From NCBI GenBank assembly GCA_963921825.1, contig OY997590.1:59510012-59574011 (forward strand): a stretch of DNA of 64,000 bases. The letters run 5' to 3'. Positions 10,400 to 22,188 of this stretch are shown piece by piece. Every line of letters starts with the position of its first letter. Within the stretch, counting starts at the first letter, position 1. The stretch is from Erodium maritimum. Its lineage: Eukaryota > Streptophyta > Magnoliopsida > Geraniales > Geraniaceae. Below the pieces are notes generated by a model that had not been told where the DNA came from, ran no database searches, and worked only from the letters and a program-made list of their open reading frames with translations. The translations under genes and the position numbers were made by a program.

Positions 10400-11490
10400 T
10401 TACCTATATCGTTTAGCAAACGATTCCGCTAAACCCATCTGGGTATGGGCATGTACAACGGGATGTTCAATTTTAATCCCCAAAGACATGTAATAATCTT
10501 CAAACGTCCCCAACGTGAATTCACCAATATTATCAAGACCAATAGACTTAATGGGATGGTCAGGGAAATATGCACTAAGCTTAATGATTTGTGTCAGTAA
10601 TTTAGCGAAAGAAACATTTCGCGTTGACATTAAACAAACATGAGACCATCTGATGGATGCGTCCATTAGGACCATAAAATAACTGAATGGTTCGCTAGCT
10701 GGATGTATAGGCTCACATATATCTCCTTGAATCTTTTGCAAGAATGATGGGGATTCAACATTAACCTTTGTTTGAGGTCGGACTATTAATTTTCCTTGAG
10801 AACAAACGGTACATGATGTCTCATTGGACATTAGGATCTTTTGGCCCTTTAAAGAATGTCCACATGAGTTCTCAACAATCTTACGTACCATGGTCGATCC
10901 CGGATGACCAAGACGATTGTGCTAAAGCGTAGAAGCATTTGGATTAATGAAATTCTGGTTCATTGTTGGGTAGACTACCACTTTGCTTGTGGTTGTATAA
11001 TACAACCTCGATGATAGAACATGAAATCTCTATAAGACCCGCTTTTCACCACGATCACCCCAGGTGATACAAAGAAACTCAATCTCATTTTCTCTAGTGG
11101 TCTCAGCATGATACCCATTACCACAGATATCCTCAAAGCTATATAGATTTATCCTAGATCTACTAGCATACAAGGCATTATGGATACATAATCTCGTTCC
11201 ATTTTTCAATAGCAAGGTGGCTCCCTTAAAGCTTTCTATCACGTTCGTAGTACCCGTGATTGTGTTAACACTTTTATTTCGACCCACGTTAAGCGATAAA
11301 AATATTTCTTGTCCCTTAAGATTATGTGCGTTGATGTGCAATCAACAATACATACATCATAATTTCCATTGCAAAGTAGGCAATCCACAATGGAGCTTCA
11401 TATCCTTACACAAAGGAGAGCATTGCATTAATTTACAAAACATGTACCTCATGCTTTTATATAACATGTCAATACATGCTTAGTCATACA
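10400..11490 (-). pseudogene. Ty1/copia protease-GAG-pre-integrase-integrase fragment
   Basis: Reading downward from 11490, a degenerate protease (IVDCTSTHIILRDKKYF, the DSAATH-type active site changed) leads to NTITGTTNVIESFKGATLLL and SRINLYSFEDICGNGYHAET. The GAG-pre-integrase zinc region follows (HNRLGHPG near 10920, CTVCSQGKL), then the integrase start (FSYFMVLMDASIRWSHVCLMSTRN, the first catalytic Asp, and LDNIGEFTLGTFEDYY with the second). Stops and frame changes split it, and no LTRs or RT are seen. It belongs to the same family as the copia element at 12862-34575, as shown by the shared GYHxETTxENxIExLYIT-type block. It abuts rps18. Confidence 0.85.
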
Positions 11491-12184
11491 ACAAACCAAT
11501 AGTTGGTAGTCATCTGTCAACTTCTTGATGATCGTGGTCATCCATAAAGACCACACATGGCCTTTGTTCACAACACATTTCCTTTATTGTTTTACATCCT
11601 AATTTTTTATACAAGTTCAAGATTAAAAGAAAAAGGGAGCAAACCAAGGACAAAATGTAGATATTTATACATATTATATACTCGGTATTGTAAACATTGT
11701 CCTATGCGGTAGTCTAGGTGTTGTTTTTTACAACATCGTCCCGATTTTGTATACCTGGGCAGATTAAATCGGTAGGTTAGAATTACAAAATCCCCTAAAC
11801 AACGCATGTGCATTGGTTTTTCCAGCATCAACTCGATTTGTAAGGTATATGTGTTGTGTGGTGCATGTCTTATTTGATTATTTTTTATTCAAAAATTACT
11901 TTTGTAGTTTTATTAATATTTATATAATACTAATTAATAATATTATCAACAAATATTACAATTTTAATGTTTCTTTAGACAAAAAATAAATAAATATTAA
12001 TAGGGCATTATTATATAAGTTAAATATTAAAAATTAAAAATATGAAAATATAATGTTAATATATTATTATACATTATATGTTCATTAATTATTAAAAATA
12101 GAAAATACAGACATTTTTAATCCCCGATTAACTCCCAACTAGTGCATAAGGCCCTTGCCGACCGACTATCATCTAACTTTTTTT
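11491..12184. other. AT-rich intergenic DNA, no gene seen
   Basis: No coding signal. The stretch near 11690-12190 contains CGGTAGTCTAGG-like and CCGACCGACTATCATC-like blocks around an AT-rich core, which may be a decayed short interspersed element. This cannot be settled by eye. Confidence 0.4.
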
Positions 12185-12480
12185 AAAACCTTGTATATGA
12201 AGGATTCTAGGGTGCAAAAACACAGCAGAAAGTAAATAAAATTCCTGAAAACCCTAAGGCCACATGTAATTCGTATGAACTGAAAGACCAAAAAATTTAA
12301 AGCTTGTTATCTTTATCGGATTTGAGTTTGGTTCGAGACGGGGACTGATGAAACGCTTATGTTTGACGATATTGAGACATCTTTAAATGGATGTGTCCTT
12401 TACAGGTATCCGCACCAACAAGAGCTCACAAATTCGTGTATGCTAGCACAAATTCTTTTTACTTTCTCTCTTTTCTTTCT
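12185..12480 (+). repeat. Diverged fragment of the 1.8-kb copia-like LTR
   Basis: It aligns by eye to the start of the nested LTR at 30369. Shared blocks in the same order are GATTCTAGGGTGCAAAAACA, CACATGTAATTC, TTTGGTTCGAGACGGGGAC, AGGTATCCGCACCAACAAGA and TATGCTAGCACAAATTC. There are many substitutions, and it lacks the TG start and the 3' two thirds. Confidence 0.7.
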
Positions 12481-12861
12481 CTAGTTTTTTTTTTCTAGAC
12501 TTTTTTCTCTGTTTTCCTCCACTAAACCACTCTCCCAAAAACGTTGGTTAACTTTTGAAATCCTAATCCCAAAAAGAGTTAAGAAATAAAAGCCATCATG
12601 GAGAGATTCTAGAGCCATTTTGATTTTAAAAAATATTAAATAAATTTGAATTATGAAATTCAAAGTTTATCTAATCATAATTGAATTCACAACAAAAATA
12701 AATATACACACTAGTTAGTAGTTACCAAGGTTTAAACGGTTACCTGTGACCAAAATCTAAATCATTGAATTCTAATATCTAATGATTATAAATTTTTAGC
12801 CTCAATTATTCACAAATAAAATAGAAAAATCAACAAAAAGGTAGTTTGGTAACTCCAACTC

Positions 12862-13153
12862 TGTTATGAATATATGTGATATTTGTTGGCTGACTATTTC
12901 ATTACATGGAAGATTCTAGACTGGGGTTACAAGAGTTTTGAGTTTTGTAACTCCCTCATTTATGTACAGATTAATGTAGGTCATTAAGATTATGTCTTCA
13001 TGTTATGAGCCTTTAAATAGAGGGTATTGTAAATTGTAAAATGATGATGAATACAATGATCTATTTCTACTCTCTCCATATTCTCTTGTTCTCTCTATTT
13101 TTGTTCTTCCATTATCTTATACTATCTCTAGTATTGTTCTTACTTTCACAACA
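12862..13153 (+). repeat. 5' LTR of the copia element
   Basis: 292 bases, from TGTTATG to TTCACAACA. It holds a TATA-like TTTAAATAGAGGG (about 13011) and a CT-rich stretch with CTCTCCATATTCTCTTG, typical of a small copia LTR. The matching 3' LTR survives only as 34550-34575. Confidence 0.85.
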
Positions 13154-13154
13154 T

Positions 13155-13167
13155 GTTATCAGCACGA
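13155..13167 (+). other. Primer-binding site of the copia element
   Basis: GTTATCAGCACGA lies directly after the LTR end. This is the copia-type primer site related to initiator methionine tRNA, and it supports the LTR boundary and plus orientation. Confidence 0.75.
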
Positions 13168-16100
13168 CCACTCAACTTTCGTAAGTATTTAAGCATACTT
13201 TATTTCTTTTAAGTTTATTTTTTATTATTTTGTGTTTATGTATATTCGATATGTGTAACCTGAAGTTTACACAAATCATGATACTTTGAACATAAAGTTC
13301 TATGATCGTCAAGAAACGAGTCTCTTGAGCCCGTCGTTCAAGTTGTGTTAAAATTGTGACCTGAAGCTCCCATGAAAACCTGAAGCTCTAAATTGATGAT
13401 CCATGCAAGATAGAATCAAAGTAACTATTTTCAAGCTTCATCATACTATTTATAATCACTAATTCTTTTCTCTACATTTCTTCCATCAATTATGCTCCTG
13501 AAGTAGCATTTTCGAGAATACAAATTCATTTACAACTTCGATAAGTATGTTCTGTGATCGCCAATGAAACATTGGATCTTTCACATAAGAAATTTGACGT
13601 TTATTATACTTGTGTTTTTTTATTTGATATTCGAATATGAGATTTGTTGAAATCGAATCATTTGGACCTGAAGTTTCAAGATGCGAACCATTTTTCTTAT
13701 AACATGCAACTTGGCTTAATGGCATGAAGCTTGAAAAAAAATTATATACGGTTACATGGGTAGTCTAGCTACTCCGTGTGTTCTCTCGTCGCATGGCCAT
13801 CTTGTGAATAAATTTATGAGGTTGTGTATTGGTAGCCTGAAGTTTACAAATATTATGGCATGTTGGATCAAAAATTCCAAATATATAGTTACATCGACTT
13901 GATGTATGTTGGACCAGAAGTTCCAAATACATGGTACAACAATGGCTGTAAATTCTCTCCCATACATGAATAAAAGTAGGGAAACTTGTAAAACTATGCC
14001 TCATAATGGCATGAATTTATAATATATGCTAGTATAGTTTAAAATTGGAAAACTATGCTTTTAAATTTTTTTAGGACAAGAATACCTCATTATAACTTTA
14101 AAAATAATAATTTATATTTAACTAATTTATTCAATCCATTTCAAAATTAAATTCATTTTTTATATAAAAATATTTTATTCAATCTTATAAATTATTAAAA
14201 TCATATTTTAATTTTTTTCCTTAAAGATCATATAGTTTTAATAAATATTTTTAAAAAGATAATTCAAGTTTTTAATGATAATTTTTCAAATATATATTCA
14301 TTTTTATTAAATATTAAATTAAAATATTAATTTATATATTCATATTTTATATAAAATTTATTTTATTAAATACTAAAATCATATTTGATTTAAAAAATAT
14401 CAGATTACTTTCATAAATAATTTTAAAATGATAATTCAATTTATAACATATTTTATTAATTATAAATATCAGATTTTAATTTATTTTTTACTTTAAATTT
14501 TTTAAAAATAAAATATAAATGTATTAACTATTAAAATTTGATAAAAAATTTTGTACAAAATCGAAATTATTTTTCAAAAATTATCATTATAAATTTGAAT
14601 TATCTTTTAAAATATATTTATCAAAATAATCCGATTTTTAAAGAAATCTCGAATAAAATATGAATTTATTAATTAAAATATTTTTAGAAAAATTACCATT
14701 GAAATTTTGAATTATATTTTAAAAAATATTTATCAAAATAATCTGATTTTTAAGAAAAAAATAATAATATAATTTTAATAATTTATAAGATTGAATAAAA
14801 TATGTTTATATGAAAACTGAATATTTATTTTGAAAATAGAATTAAATAAATTAGTTAAATATAAATTATTTTTGTTTAAGTTATAATGAGGGTATTCTTG
14901 TCGTAAAAAAATTTAAAAGCATAGTTTTCCAATTTAAAACTATATTAGTATATATTATAAATTCATGCCATTATGAGGCATAATTTTACAAGTTTCCCTA
15001 AAAGTATTACACTTGATGGTTCATGATATTTATGGCACTATCTATACTTAGATTTTTACTTAGTTGATCATATTCATTTTATAGTATTACAATGTCAAAC
15101 CATTTTGAACTCGAAGTTCAAATATTAAAGAGAAACGGTTTGTGAAACCTGAAGTTTTGATTAAAGACTGTGTGTCTTGTAACTTGCTGAAATTAGTGTG
15201 GCCCGAAGTTCATATGAACATAATGTTGACAAAACCAGAAGTTTTGGTTCAAAGTTAAACTTGAAACTTACATTCTGAAGCTTGTAACATGTGTTTAAGG
15301 TCACAAGACAAACCACATGCTGTTATGTTTATTTCCCGCAGTATTATGAGTTTGTTCATTGTAAAATTATAATGTATACTTATTTATATTGTGTGAACAT
15401 TATATAAATTCGATATGTGTAACCTGAAGTTTACATAAGTCATGATATTGTGAACATGAAGTTATATAATTGTCGAGAAACAAATTTATTGGACCCATAA
15501 TCCAACTAAACAAGATGCATGCAATTACTGAAGAAAAAAAATGTGACATGAAGCTTACATAGAATTGAAGTTCTAAATTGGTATCATTGCAGGATAAATA
15601 AAAAAAAAAACTATTTCCACACATCATCATATTATAATCAATGAAAAATGTTTCCTCTACATTTCTTCCATTTAGTATGTTCCTGGAGTAGCATTACCGA
15701 GAATACCAAAAGAATCAGACTTAATATATTTTGCTGAAATAATGAATTATTTTTTAAAACCATTAAGCTCGCCCTATTGGCAGCACTCCATTCCCTGAAG
15801 TGAATGTGATAGAATATGGGTAGATCAGAACTCAAGCAAGGCCGATGCCTCATACGTGGTCGTTGTTATGGACGTGATAATTTCCAATTTCATGAAAAAT
15901 AATGTGTACCACCTAAGTGGAATGAGTATGAAAAGCACAAGAAAAAAAAAATATGGCCCATCAAATGAAAACTCATGAACATGATGAAAGTTATTTTGTA
16001 AATATAGTTGATTGGGTACCTAAAGTATGATCAAAGATTTGATTGAAGGAAAATAATAAAAGGGTATAGAAATTTTTTATTGATGACCTGGATCCTAAAG

Positions 16101-16252
16101 ATCTAATCAAATGTCTCTAATTCATTGTAGTTGATGACGAGATAATAAGTATCATGATTATGAGCCAATCTTTCGATGATTTGTATTAATATTTGTATTA
16201 TATTCTTTTGTAGTATGTAAACTAATACATTGCTTTTATAAGATATAAGGAT
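13168..16252 (+). repeat. Copia leader/gag region with duplicated block
   Basis: No gag frame can be followed. CTGAAGTT/CCTGAAGCT motifs recur. A block at 13240-13530 (ATTCGATATGTGTAACCTGA to AGTAGCATTTTCGAGAATAC) is repeated in the same direction at 15402-15700 (ATTCGATATGTGTAACCTGA to AGTAGCATTACCGAGAATAC). The two copies lie on either side of the foldback element. Confidence 0.7.
13979..14998. mobile_element. Foldback DNA element with 8-base target duplication
   Basis: It begins GGGAAACTTGTAAAACTATG and ends with the reverse complement (CATAATTTTACAAGTTTCCC). Eight-base duplications TAAAAGTA flank it (13971-13978 and 14999-15006). The inverted repeats run several hundred bases: blocks around 14100-14200 reappear inverted at 14760-14880, so most of the 1020 bases fold on themselves. 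It is extremely AT-rich and non-coding. The 8-base duplication suggests hAT-type mobilisation, but the ends are not diagnostic. Confidence 0.82.
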
Positions 16253-17885
16253 ATGAATCTCAGAAGTGATCTATCTGATTACAAAAATAATAAAAATATG
16301 GGTATTATTGATAGTACTACTACTCATACAAATTTGACAGACAAGAAATATTCTTTACGTATGACCTTTGTCGAGGAAAACGTGAACACTATTATGGGTG
16401 CTACAAATATAATAGAGGTCTCCGGAAGAGCTACATTGTTATCTCAAAATGAAACATTTGGAGTGTCTTGTTTCTAATTTTATTTATTTGTTTTATGAAC
16501 AACTATGGACATAAGTCTCTCCAATTATGTTAAAAGCAACAGGAAATCATTTTGCTTGGCGGATTGTATGACAGCACATACCAATTTGATATATGAAAAT
16601 ATTTATCACATCTTGTGTCAGCTTAAGCTAAAGTGAACACAATATCTGGTGCATCGGATCTTATTGAAGGCTCCGGAAGAGCCAATGTAATGCTACCAAC
16701 TGGTACACAATTTATTATCAATGATGCAAGTTCTCAACCATATCAAAAGGAAACTTGTCAAAGATATTCACCAAAATGGTTATCACATTGAGACAACAAA
16801 TGAAAATGACATTGAATGTTTATACATCACGTCCATGGTCTCGGGGAGAAAAAGAAATTGTGGAAAAACTCTCTTTATATATTTTTGGATTATATTATAC
16901 TTTCATTATTCCAATTGAATCCAATATGGTGATTAACCAAAACCCAATGGACCCATCAAATTTTATAATATGGAATGATCGTTTAGGTCATCCGGGTTCC
17001 ACAATGATGCAAAGAAACATAAAAAATTCACATGGACATACCCTGAAGAGTAAAATTGTCCTTTTATCAGAAGATTACTCATGCGTTGCTTGTTTTCAAG
17101 GAAAACTGATCACAAGACCATCTCCATTGAAAGTTGCAGCTGAGTGTCCAACATTTTTAAAAGAATTCACATAGATATATTGGAATTCATGACATGTGAT
17201 ATGTTTACGGCACGATTTGCCAACTGTCAATTTGATGAGACAATTTCCCTGCATTAGGGGGAGATAAAGAAACTTCTGAAAAAGAAAGACGAGAAATTTA
17301 ATGGAATGCATTGACATTGTCTCATTTTGATCCTCGTACGAATCAATGTGAACTAGAAGTTCAGAAAATTATCCACTTACGAAAGGTTGCAAACACACTA
17401 TCTAATGTATTTACAGATGTTAAAAATGTGATAAAATCACAGATGCCAGTTGCTAATGTTCCTTGTAGAATTACTCTTCCTGATGAAGAAATGGGAAATA
17501 TGCTAGCGCTAGCAAATGAGTCTAAAGCACGCAAGAAGCGTGACAGACCTATTGGATCCAAAGATAAAAACCCAAGAAAAAGAAAGGAACAAGTTCGGCA
17601 AGTTGGTACATCAAATGATATCACAATTCCCGAAGAACAAGAAAATGTGATAAATGAAGAGACGTCTTCAAAAGATGATTAAACACCTTAAAAAGATGAC
17701 GATAAAGAGATCTCGATTAACTATGTCACTTAATATGAAAGATGGAATAGAAAAGAAGTTATTTTGGATGATATATGTGCACATGCATTTGCATTAGATA
17801 TTTCAAAAGAAAACGAGGATCATGAACCAAGATCGGTCAATGAATGCCGACGAAAAAATGATTCGCCGAAATGGAAAAAAGCCAT
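16253..17885 (+). pseudogene. Copia protease, GAG-pre-integrase and linker remnant
   Basis: A degenerate protease site (IIDSTTTHT, 16300-16330) leads to VNTIMGATNIIEVSGRATLL. A second, similar stretch (ISGASDLIEGSGRANVM, 16635-16700) follows. Then come GYHIETTNENDIECLYIT, the pre-integrase zinc region (WNDRLGHPGSTMM, CVACFQGKL) to about 17170, and, after loss of the integrase core, a basic linker (NESKARKKRDRPIGSKDKNP, 17512-17570). The last codons (SPKWKKAI) are cut at 17885 by T1 copy C. RT resumes at 32785 with EAELNSLNKCQVF, which makes the interrupted codon order plain. Confidence 0.85.
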
Positions 17886-19589
17886 TGTAAGAACCACTCC
17901 CAGTCAACGCCAGTCAAATCGGCGAAAAACAGGAAAATTTAAATTTTTTGGACAAACACTTAAATGAACCTAAATCTGACCCCGAGGGTCATACCGGACA
18001 TAAGTTGACCCCGATATCGACCAAAGTGAGTTCTGGGGGACTCATGGAAACTTTCTGACCAATTTGGGAAAGGTTGACTTTTTGCTGGAAAAGTCAACCG
18101 AGCAACGTTTTGGTCCGTTCGAGGTCCGTTTTGGATCCAAAAAGCTTAGCCGTCGTCACAGCGGTCTTAGATGAGCCGTTTCCTTGCAACCCGTGAAGTT
18201 TCATAATTTCTTGGAAAAAGTGCCCGTTCGGGGCCCGAGGTGGTCGAATTTCGCGAATCTGACTGAAAAATATCTGGGAGATATTTTCCAAAAGGAGTGG
18301 GACCCACTTGCCACATGTCACCAATGTGGTGGTGTTAGGTAACATTGAACAAAACAAAGGAAGACTACTCAAGGGGGGTTCGGCCATGCCTTCAAAAAAA
18401 TAGAGAAAAAAAAAGAGTTTTAGAGAGAGAAAAGGAGATAGAAAGAGGAGAGAAGGAGGAGAGAAAAGAGAAGGGGGAGTTAGGGTTTCGATATTTCCCG
18501 ACTATCCAACCGGTGGATCGTCTCAACGATCAAGGAATCGAGCTCCCACCGTTATTCCCTACGGTGAGTACCCGTTCGATTTTCGTTTTGATACGTTTAA
18601 AGTTTCGGGTTTGGGTTAAAATGAGTAGGCTATGGTTGAGTTGAGGGTTGGGTTTGTTGGAGGCGTTTTGGAGCGAAGATTGAGCGTTTTCCGATGACCG
18701 GAGGCTCGGGGGAGCTCCGGCCATCGTGTATGGTGGTTGGCCGGAGCTAGGACCGGCCACCACCATGGTGGACCGGCCCAAGCCACCCACGTCCAAGGAT
18801 GGCCGGGTGGGGCCTACATGCTCGGGTATCGGGTTTTCGTGTTCGGGTGGTTTAGGGCGATCCCCAAGTCGTTAATCCACACCCGGAACGAATTTTGGAA
18901 TTAAATTGCAAAAGTTGTAAATGACGGGTTTAGAAACTTTAAACCCGAATTAAATTGCTCGGAAGTCGGAAAATAATTCTGTCGATTGCGTTGGAACCCT
19001 TGAATTATTCTAAGACCGTAAAACGAAAACGAGAGTTTTCGGAGCCCCGGAAGGGCGTTTTCAAAACCCGGGCAGATTCGCCGAGCCGGGCGAATCGGGC
19101 CTTTCCGGGCCCATTATCGACAATGTCGAGTAATTGGGAAGTTTGGGAGTGATCGACATTGTCGGGATTGCATTTGGGCGTCAAGTGTATTAAAATTCAG
19201 TTTATGCTTGCGGACTTAAAGGTGTTTTAAATTGTGTTCTTATTAGATCGTGCCACCGACAGAGGAAAGGGAAAGCTAGGCGAGTGATCGTGAGCACGCC
19301 GGAGCTTGGTCGTGAGCTTTTGGGGGAAAGCGTACGAGGTAGGGAAAAGTAGCCGGATCTCGGCCCTGATTAGGGAAAGTTAACAGTAGAAATGCATGTG
19401 ACACTTGGGCGTCGTGGGATAAGTAAGTTTATCGAACAATAGAAGGGAAGGCGACACCGGGAGGTGTCGTGTGATACGGGAACGTATCGAACACTAGAAA
19501 TGCATGTGACACTTAGTAGTGTCGTAGGAGCAGTGAACTTATCGATATTAGAATTACTGGAGGAATTTGGTTATGCCCGGAGGTTGATT

Positions 19590-19930
19590 GTTTTGTTTGT
19601 GTCTTGGGTGGCCATGAGTGCCCGTGGGGTTGTTGAACCCGTATTATTGTTTTGTTTGTGTCTTGGGTGGCCATGAGTGCCCGTGGCATTGTTGAACCCG
19701 TATTATTTTATTGTTGATGTCTTGGATGGCCATGAGTGCGCGTGGGATTGTTGAACCCGTATTTTTACTGTTGGTGTGTCTTGGGTGGCCGTGAGTGCCC
19801 GTGGGGTTGTTAAACCCGTATTTTACTATTGGTGTGTCTTGGGTGGCCATGAGTGCCCGTGGGGTTGTTGAACCCGTGTTTTACTGTTGGTGTCTTGGGT
19901 GGCCATGAGTGCTTGTGGAGTGTTAAACCT
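19590..19930 (+). repeat. LTR minisatellite, copy C 5' LTR
   Basis: Six units of about 55-65 bases around TTGGGTGGCCATGAGTGCCC, joined by GTTGTTGAACCCGTATT-type spacers. It is identical unit for unit to 29760-30100 in the other LTR. Confidence 0.85.
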
Positions 19931-20197
19931 GTGTTGTTGCTGGTTGTTGAACTTTGCTTGTGATTGTGATTGTGGTTGCCTGAGGTTGGGGGCCCGACAG
20001 GTCGACCGCCTGATCCGACTGTGTGTCGGGAAAGTTGCGTGGGTGTTGGATAGCCTTCCGACAGGGATCAGTAAGGTTGAGCGTCTTCTTTGGCGATGAG
20101 GGTGGCTCCCCTTCCGACCAGCTATCGGAAAAGTATTGCGTTATACATCGCCGACAGGTCGACCGCCTAACCCGACAGGGATCGGGGAAGTTGCGTG

Positions 20198-21177
20198 TGT
20201 TGGAATTCTAGGGAGCAAAGCACAGCGGAAATTTAAAACTTTCCCTAGAATAGCCTCAGGATCCATGTAATTCCGAGTAAACCGACAAACAAAAATTAAA
20301 GGAGAGATTACCTCTTTCAATTTTTCAGCTTGGTTCGAGACAGGGACCAACTTGCAGCTCGTATATCTCATCAACGAACCGTTCGAATGTAAATCCCTCC
20401 GTTCAGATCGAAGACCAATATGTGTAGAACGTTCACCCAAAAAATCAGCAAGATCGGACCTCGGATGAACCTCCGATCGAGCTCTTTACAGTGGCTGGTC
20501 GGACAGAATCTGGGCAGATTTTTCTCTTCTTCTTGCAAACCAAGAACACTCGAAACAAATGAATTTGGTGGATTAAGTGTGAGTTGAGACGTTTCCAAAA
20601 GGATCCGTCCTCTACCGGTATCCACACCAACAAGATATCCCAAATCTCTTGTTTGCTAGCACAAAGGAAGAACACTTCTTCATCTCTTTCTCTCTAACTC
20701 GTTTTTCTCTCTACCCTTTGAGAACCATTCTCAACACAATGAAAAATATGATTTTTCTTCTCTCTCTTGCATGCATATATATCTCTCAACAAGACCACAT
20801 TATTTTATTTGGAAAAGCCCAACACTTGGACTTCCAAATTTGCCAAGTGGTCTTCTAAGGTTTTGCATGACTTCACTATGTCATTTCTAGTAAGTCCAAC
20901 TCTTGGACTTTCTTTTATAACAAGTGTCTTATTTTAGGAGTAGTGTTCATGCAAAATACCCTATTTGAATTTCAAAAATTCAAGAGCCAATTTTGCTATT
21001 TAATTGTCCAACATAATCTTTATTATATTGGTAATTCGAAAAATGAGTTAAATGAATAAATAAATATTATATCAAATATATTATTTTATTCACTTGACGG
21101 ACTTCATAAGTCCAATTCGATTTTGGGCTCGTTGTTGTGTGCGACCCTGTAGGCTCATAACACGTGTTGGCAGTGGG
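20198..21177 (+). mobile_element. Truncated nested copia-like LTR in the 5' LTR of copy C
   Basis: Starts TGTTGGAATTCTAGG after GCGTG (20193-20197), at exactly the same LTR position as the complete copy at 30369. It breaks off at GCAGTGGG (21171-21177), about 54 percent of full length. There it joins LTR sequence GTGGGGTTGTTAAACC across the shared bases GTGGG. Only about four differences from the other copy are seen in 980 bases. Confidence 0.88.
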
Positions 21178-21568
21178 GTTGTTAAACCCGTATTTTACTG
21201 TTGGTGTGTCTTGGGTGGCCATGAGTGCCCGTGGGGTTGTTGAACCCGTGTTTTACTGTTGGTGTCTTGGGTGGCCATGAGTGCCTGTGGAGTGTTAAAC
21301 ATGTGTTGTTGCTGGTTATTGAACTTTGCTTGTGATTGTGATTATGGTTGCCTGAGGTTGGGGGCCCGACAGGTCGACCGCCTGATCTGACGCGTGTCGG
21401 GAAAGTTGCGTGGGTGTTGGCTAGCCTTCCGACAGGGATTGGTAAGGTTGAGCGTCTTCTTTGGCGATGAGGGCGGCTCCCCTTCCGACCAGCTATCGGA
21501 AAAGTATTGCGTTATACATCGCCGACAGGTCGACCGCCTGACCCGACAGGGATCAGGGAAGTTGCGTG
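21173..21568 (+). repeat. Duplicated LTR segment with intact empty insertion site
   Basis: It repeats LTR sequence already present at about 19800-20197 (two minisatellite units, the GGGGGCCCGACAGGTCGACC block, the TTCTTTGGCGATGAGGG block) and reads straight through GTTGCGTGGGCAGG at 21561-21574. That is the uninterrupted form of the site where the 1.8-kb LTR is inserted elsewhere, and it confirms GCGTG as its target duplication. Confidence 0.85.
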
Positions 21569-22176
21569 GGCAGGCTCGAGCCCAGCCGGTTAGCAACCGG
21601 CACTGAGCAGCTGGAGTGAGATCCTTTGCGATCTTGTTTGGTGTGCGATCCTTTGTGCTCTTGGGTGTTGCGTCGTTATCTTTTGAGTCTTTGGCGGAAG
21701 TCGTAACCGCTGTGTTGGGTCTACATTACGTGTCCGAGTGTTGAGTCGGTTGGGGAAAGTAACAGTCGTGTGTCAGTCGGGTTACTTGAGTTTGGGGATA
21801 GTAGTCCCCGGTGTTTGGGTTGTTGTTGGTGTTTCCGGCATTTTCTGCTAAGTATGTTGTAGTCAGTCTGGTATCCGTGGTGGTGAGCGAACGCTCACCC
21901 CTAGCTGCTTTTCTACAGGTATTGTTCGCGGGACAGACTAGGTGAGCTCTCGAAGCATGAAGAGCTGGGAGCGGGAGTCCGGGTTTCCTTTTGAGTTTAG
22001 CGACGTACGCCTTGTCTTTTGTCCGCTTGTTTGGACGTACTTTTGAGTTGTAAATTATTATTTTGATTAACTAATTGATGATTTTAAGCGATTTATTTAA
22101 AATGTTTGAAAAGGGTTTTATTGTTTTACCGTTCGCGTTCCGGGTTCGGTTCTACTGAATTTGGGGCGTGACAGTT

Positions 22177-22188
22177 TGGTATCAGAAC
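22177..22188 (+). other. Primer-binding site, copy C
   Basis: TGGTATCAGAAC, four bases past the LTR end, differs by one base from the canonical TGGTATCAGAGC. Initiator methionine tRNA is the expected primer. Confidence 0.88.

Larger units (their letters stand above)
17886..22173 (+). repeat. 5' LTR of copy C with truncated nested LTR and a duplicated segment
   Basis: TGTAAGAACCACTCC to GGGGCGTGACA, 4288 bases. It holds a GA-rich tract (18415-18480), a GTGAGT donor-like site (18562), hairpins (19390-19530), a minisatellite (19590-19930) and the nested LTR (20198-21177). A second pass through minisatellite and downstream LTR sequence (21173-21568) follows, then the common end. By hand count, differences from the 3' LTR are about 4 percent in the first 125 bases and the last 610 bases. 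Only about four differences are seen across 19450-21177. Confidence 0.92.

Noticed and set aside
17311..17682. Separate lysine/arginine-rich nuclear protein
   Set aside because: It is the linker between integrase and RT of the copia element, in line with pieces on both sides.
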